Origin: Deinococcus radiotolerans
GTDB lineage: Bacteria; Deinococcota; Deinococci; Deinococcales; Deinococcaceae
Length of the DNA: 64,000 nt
Assembly (NCBI RefSeq): GCF_014647435.1
Contig: NZ_BMPE01000007.1
Coordinates: 92,612-156,611, forward strand
Reading direction: 5' to 3'
Positions 61,703-64,000 of the stretch are shown piece after piece. A model generated the notes under the pieces. The model had not been told where the DNA came from. It searched no databases and saw only the letters and a list, made by a program, of their open reading frames with translations. Position numbers and translations under genes: made by a program. Every line of letters starts with the position of its first letter. The stretch's first letter is position 1.

Positions 61703-63373
61703 GTGATTCTCACGTTTAGGGCCCCTGCCGGTCGGACCGTGATGCTCTCAGTGCAGTACCTCTGCCTGCTGCTGCTTTTCTTCGGCGAGCGCAGCCTGAG
61801 CCCCCCCGCCACGGCGCAGGTGACTGCGCCAGCGGCCCCGGGCAGCGCTGCGCCGCGTCCTGTGGCCTTCCCGCCGGGCTTCCTGAAACCCAGCGATTCG
61901 CTCGCCAGTGACGCCCTGAGTGACCACACCTCCTGGCGCGCCCGGGATGAGGCGGCAGGCACCTACTGGGCCACCAGCGAGACCGACGCCGCCCAGTGGA
62001 TCCGCTTCGATCTGGACGCCCCGGCCCGGGTGAACGCCCTGGCGGTCCTCTGGTTAAACGGCGCCGCGCAGACGTACCAGTTCACCATTGCCGTATCGGG
62101 CGACGCCAGTACCTGGAAGACCGTCGCCAGCGGCCGGAGTACCCGCTCGGCCGGGCCGGACATCTACACGTTCCCCGAGCAGCTCACCCGGTACGTCCGC
62201 GTGACCATCGCGCCAGACAGCGGCGCACCCGCCTTTGGCGTGGCTGAGGCCGCCGTTCGCGTGCCCAGTGCGGCGCAGGCCGTGACCGCGCCCGGCAGCC
62301 TGACGCCCGAATCGTTCGGCGCGCGCGGAGACGGCGTCACGGACGACACCACCGCGCTGACTGCCCTGTTCAACGCCGCCAACAAGCAGGCCAAACCCAT
62401 CGCCTTCGCCGCCGGCAAGACCTACCTCACGGGCCGGTCCCGGGTGTACCAGTACAGCGTCACGACCAACGGCCTGACCGTGCAGGGCAACGGCGCGACC
62501 ATCAAGGTCATGGACGGCACCACCACCGCCAGCAGCCTCTACGTCCTGCGCATCGCCGCGCAGAACGTCACCGTCGAGAACCTCACCGTCGACGCCAACC
62601 GTGCCGGGCGCCCCGCCCTGACCAACTGGAACCAGTACGCGTGGTTCATTGACGGCGGCAGCGTCAACGTCCGCCTCAAGGGCATCCGCGGCCTGAACAG
62701 CCCCGTCGACAACCTCTACATCCGCGATCAGGTCGGCCGGAATTCGGACGCGCTGTACCCGCGGGAGATCTACATCGACGGGGCGGAGATGCTGAACGCC
62801 GCGCGAAACAACGCCAGCGTGATCAGCAGCAAGAACGTGTACATCACGGGCGGGCGCTTCAACGGCGCGAACGGCTCGAACCCCGAGGCGGGTATCGACA
62901 TCGAACCGAACACCAGTGACACATACGGGAACAACGGGGTGTACCTGACGAACGTGGAGACGTCGAACAACCGGGGCGGGGGCGTGGACGTGGCGGGGCA
63001 CCACAACCAGAACATCGTGGTGAAAAACCACGTGGCGAACAGCAACGGCACGGCCTTCTTCGCCATGCCCGACGGCGGCGCCATCCAAGTTGACGGCCTC
63101 ACCGGCCGGGATTACAAGTTCAATCCCGTCGCGTCCGGCCGGAACGGCTTCATTTCACTCGTCCCCGGGGGCCGCTCTGGCGCGCGGGTGACCCTGCAGA
63201 ACGTGACGCTGACCGGCATCGACTCGACCCTGCCGGGCGTGCACCAGAACTATGACGGGGCCGTGACGATCCACGACACGCAGATCAACCAGTACACCGG
63301 CACGCGCCCGGTCGTGGAAGCCAGGCCTGCCGACATCTACAACATCTACCGCGACGGCGTCAAAATCCGCTGA
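61703..63373 (+). CDS. Secreted protein with F5/8C-like and right-handed beta-helix domains
   Basis: A 556-residue exported protein (GTG 61703; ATG 61742 would give 543 residues and a cleaner signal MLSVQYLCLLLLFF). Residues about 60-190 look like a discoidin (F5/8 type C) carbohydrate-binding domain (ATSETDAAQWIRFDLDAPARVNALAVLW...RYVRVTIAPDSG). The rest is a pectate-lyase-like right-handed beta-helix (SFGARGDGVTDDTTALTALF, then repeated VTVENLTVDANR and VYLTNVETSNNRGGGVDVAG turns). It probably binds or cleaves a polysaccharide outside the cell. Catalytic residues cannot be named. Confidence 0.8.
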   Translation: MILTFRAPAGRTVMLSVQYLCLLLLFFGERSLSPPATAQVTAPAAPGSAAPRPVAFPPGFLKPSDSLASDALSDHTSWRARDEAAGTYWATSETDAAQWIRFDLDAPARVNALAVLWLNGAAQTYQFTIAVSGDASTWKTVASGRSTRSAGPDIYTFPEQLTRYVRVTIAPDSGAPAFGVAEAAVRVPSAAQAVTAPGSLTPESFGARGDGVTDDTTALTALFNAANKQAKPIAFAAGKTYLTGRSRVYQYSVTTNGLTVQGNGATIKVMDGTTTASSLYVLRIAAQNVTVENLTVDANRAGRPALTNWNQYAWFIDGGSVNVRLKGIRGLNSPVDNLYIRDQVGRNSDALYPREIYIDGAEMLNAARNNASVISSKNVYITGGRFNGANGSNPEAGIDIEPNTSDTYGNNGVYLTNVETSNNRGGGVDVAGHHNQNIVVKNHVANSNGTAFFAMPDGGAIQVDGLTGRDYKFNPVASGRNGFISLVPGGRSGARVTLQNVTLTGIDSTLPGVHQNYDGAVTIHDTQINQYTGTRPVVEARPADIYNIYRDGVKIR

Positions 63374-63383
63374 GGTTCACTCC

Positions 63384-64000
<617 letters not shown>

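Overview
The window looks like a chromosomal segment of a Deinococcus species. The DNA is GC-rich and the gene set fits the genus: HemQ-type haem synthesis, FtsH, a short Mfd, tandem Roadblock proteins, a PASTA pseudokinase, NDH-2 and an sdhCDAB operon. More than twenty start codons on both strands are preceded by an isolated TANNNT-type -10 box only 5-7 bases upstream, with no room for a ribosome binding site. This is the leaderless arrangement reported for Deinococcus transcripts. I see no rRNA, tRNA, CRISPR array, prophage or complete insertion sequence.

Region by region: 0.1-5.7 kb holds three overlapping Roadblock/LC7 genes, hemB, a CDKN3-like phosphatase, a haem-monooxygenase-like pseudogene, a lipoprotein, a deoxyribosyltransferase-like gene and a cytochrome P450. 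5.8-9.1 kb is sdhCDAB on the minus strand. 9.3-14.2 kb holds DUF697, cysS, a LysR regulator and a PhoU-like gene. 14.3-19.0 kb is a five-gene minus-strand operon: sugar-type (CUT1) binding protein, two permeases, an unknown 153-residue protein and an SsuD-like flavin monooxygenase. 19.2-32.2 kb is mostly housekeeping: PepF-like peptidase, SppA, rbfA behind a leaderless mini-ORF, a thioesterase, a Nudix protein with an altered box, cytochrome c, HemQ, thioredoxin, an NYN RNase, plsX and MscS.

32.3-41 kb carries a cysteine desulfurase, the PASTA pseudokinase, AzlCD with an AraC regulator, a TipA-like MerR protein, a WYL regulator, a TPR/winged-helix regulator and an AT-rich gap of about 540 bp. 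41-46.4 kb has a split polar amino-acid ABC system with an SMR pair between its parts, a PadR/permease-prefix pair and a broken ADP-ribosyltransferase-like gene. 47-55 kb contains NDH-2 with a Rex-like operator, an MFS transporter, a GAF/winged-helix regulator and a divergent form II CoxSLM-type molybdenum hydroxylase operon. 55-64 kb has DUF1345, MliC, a C39-like lipoprotein, a broken beta-lactamase-family gene, mfd, a secreted beta-helix protein and the 3' part of ftsH.

Themes worth pursuing are: (i) the SsuD plus sugar-transporter operon, which resembles the oxidative sulfoquinovose (SMO) arrangement; (ii) the leaderless mini-ORF whose stop overlaps the rbfA start; (iii) three genes interrupted by in-frame stop codons while neighbouring genes end normally in TAG; and (iv) strong dyads placed at regulatory positions in front of ndh, padR and the cox-like operon.
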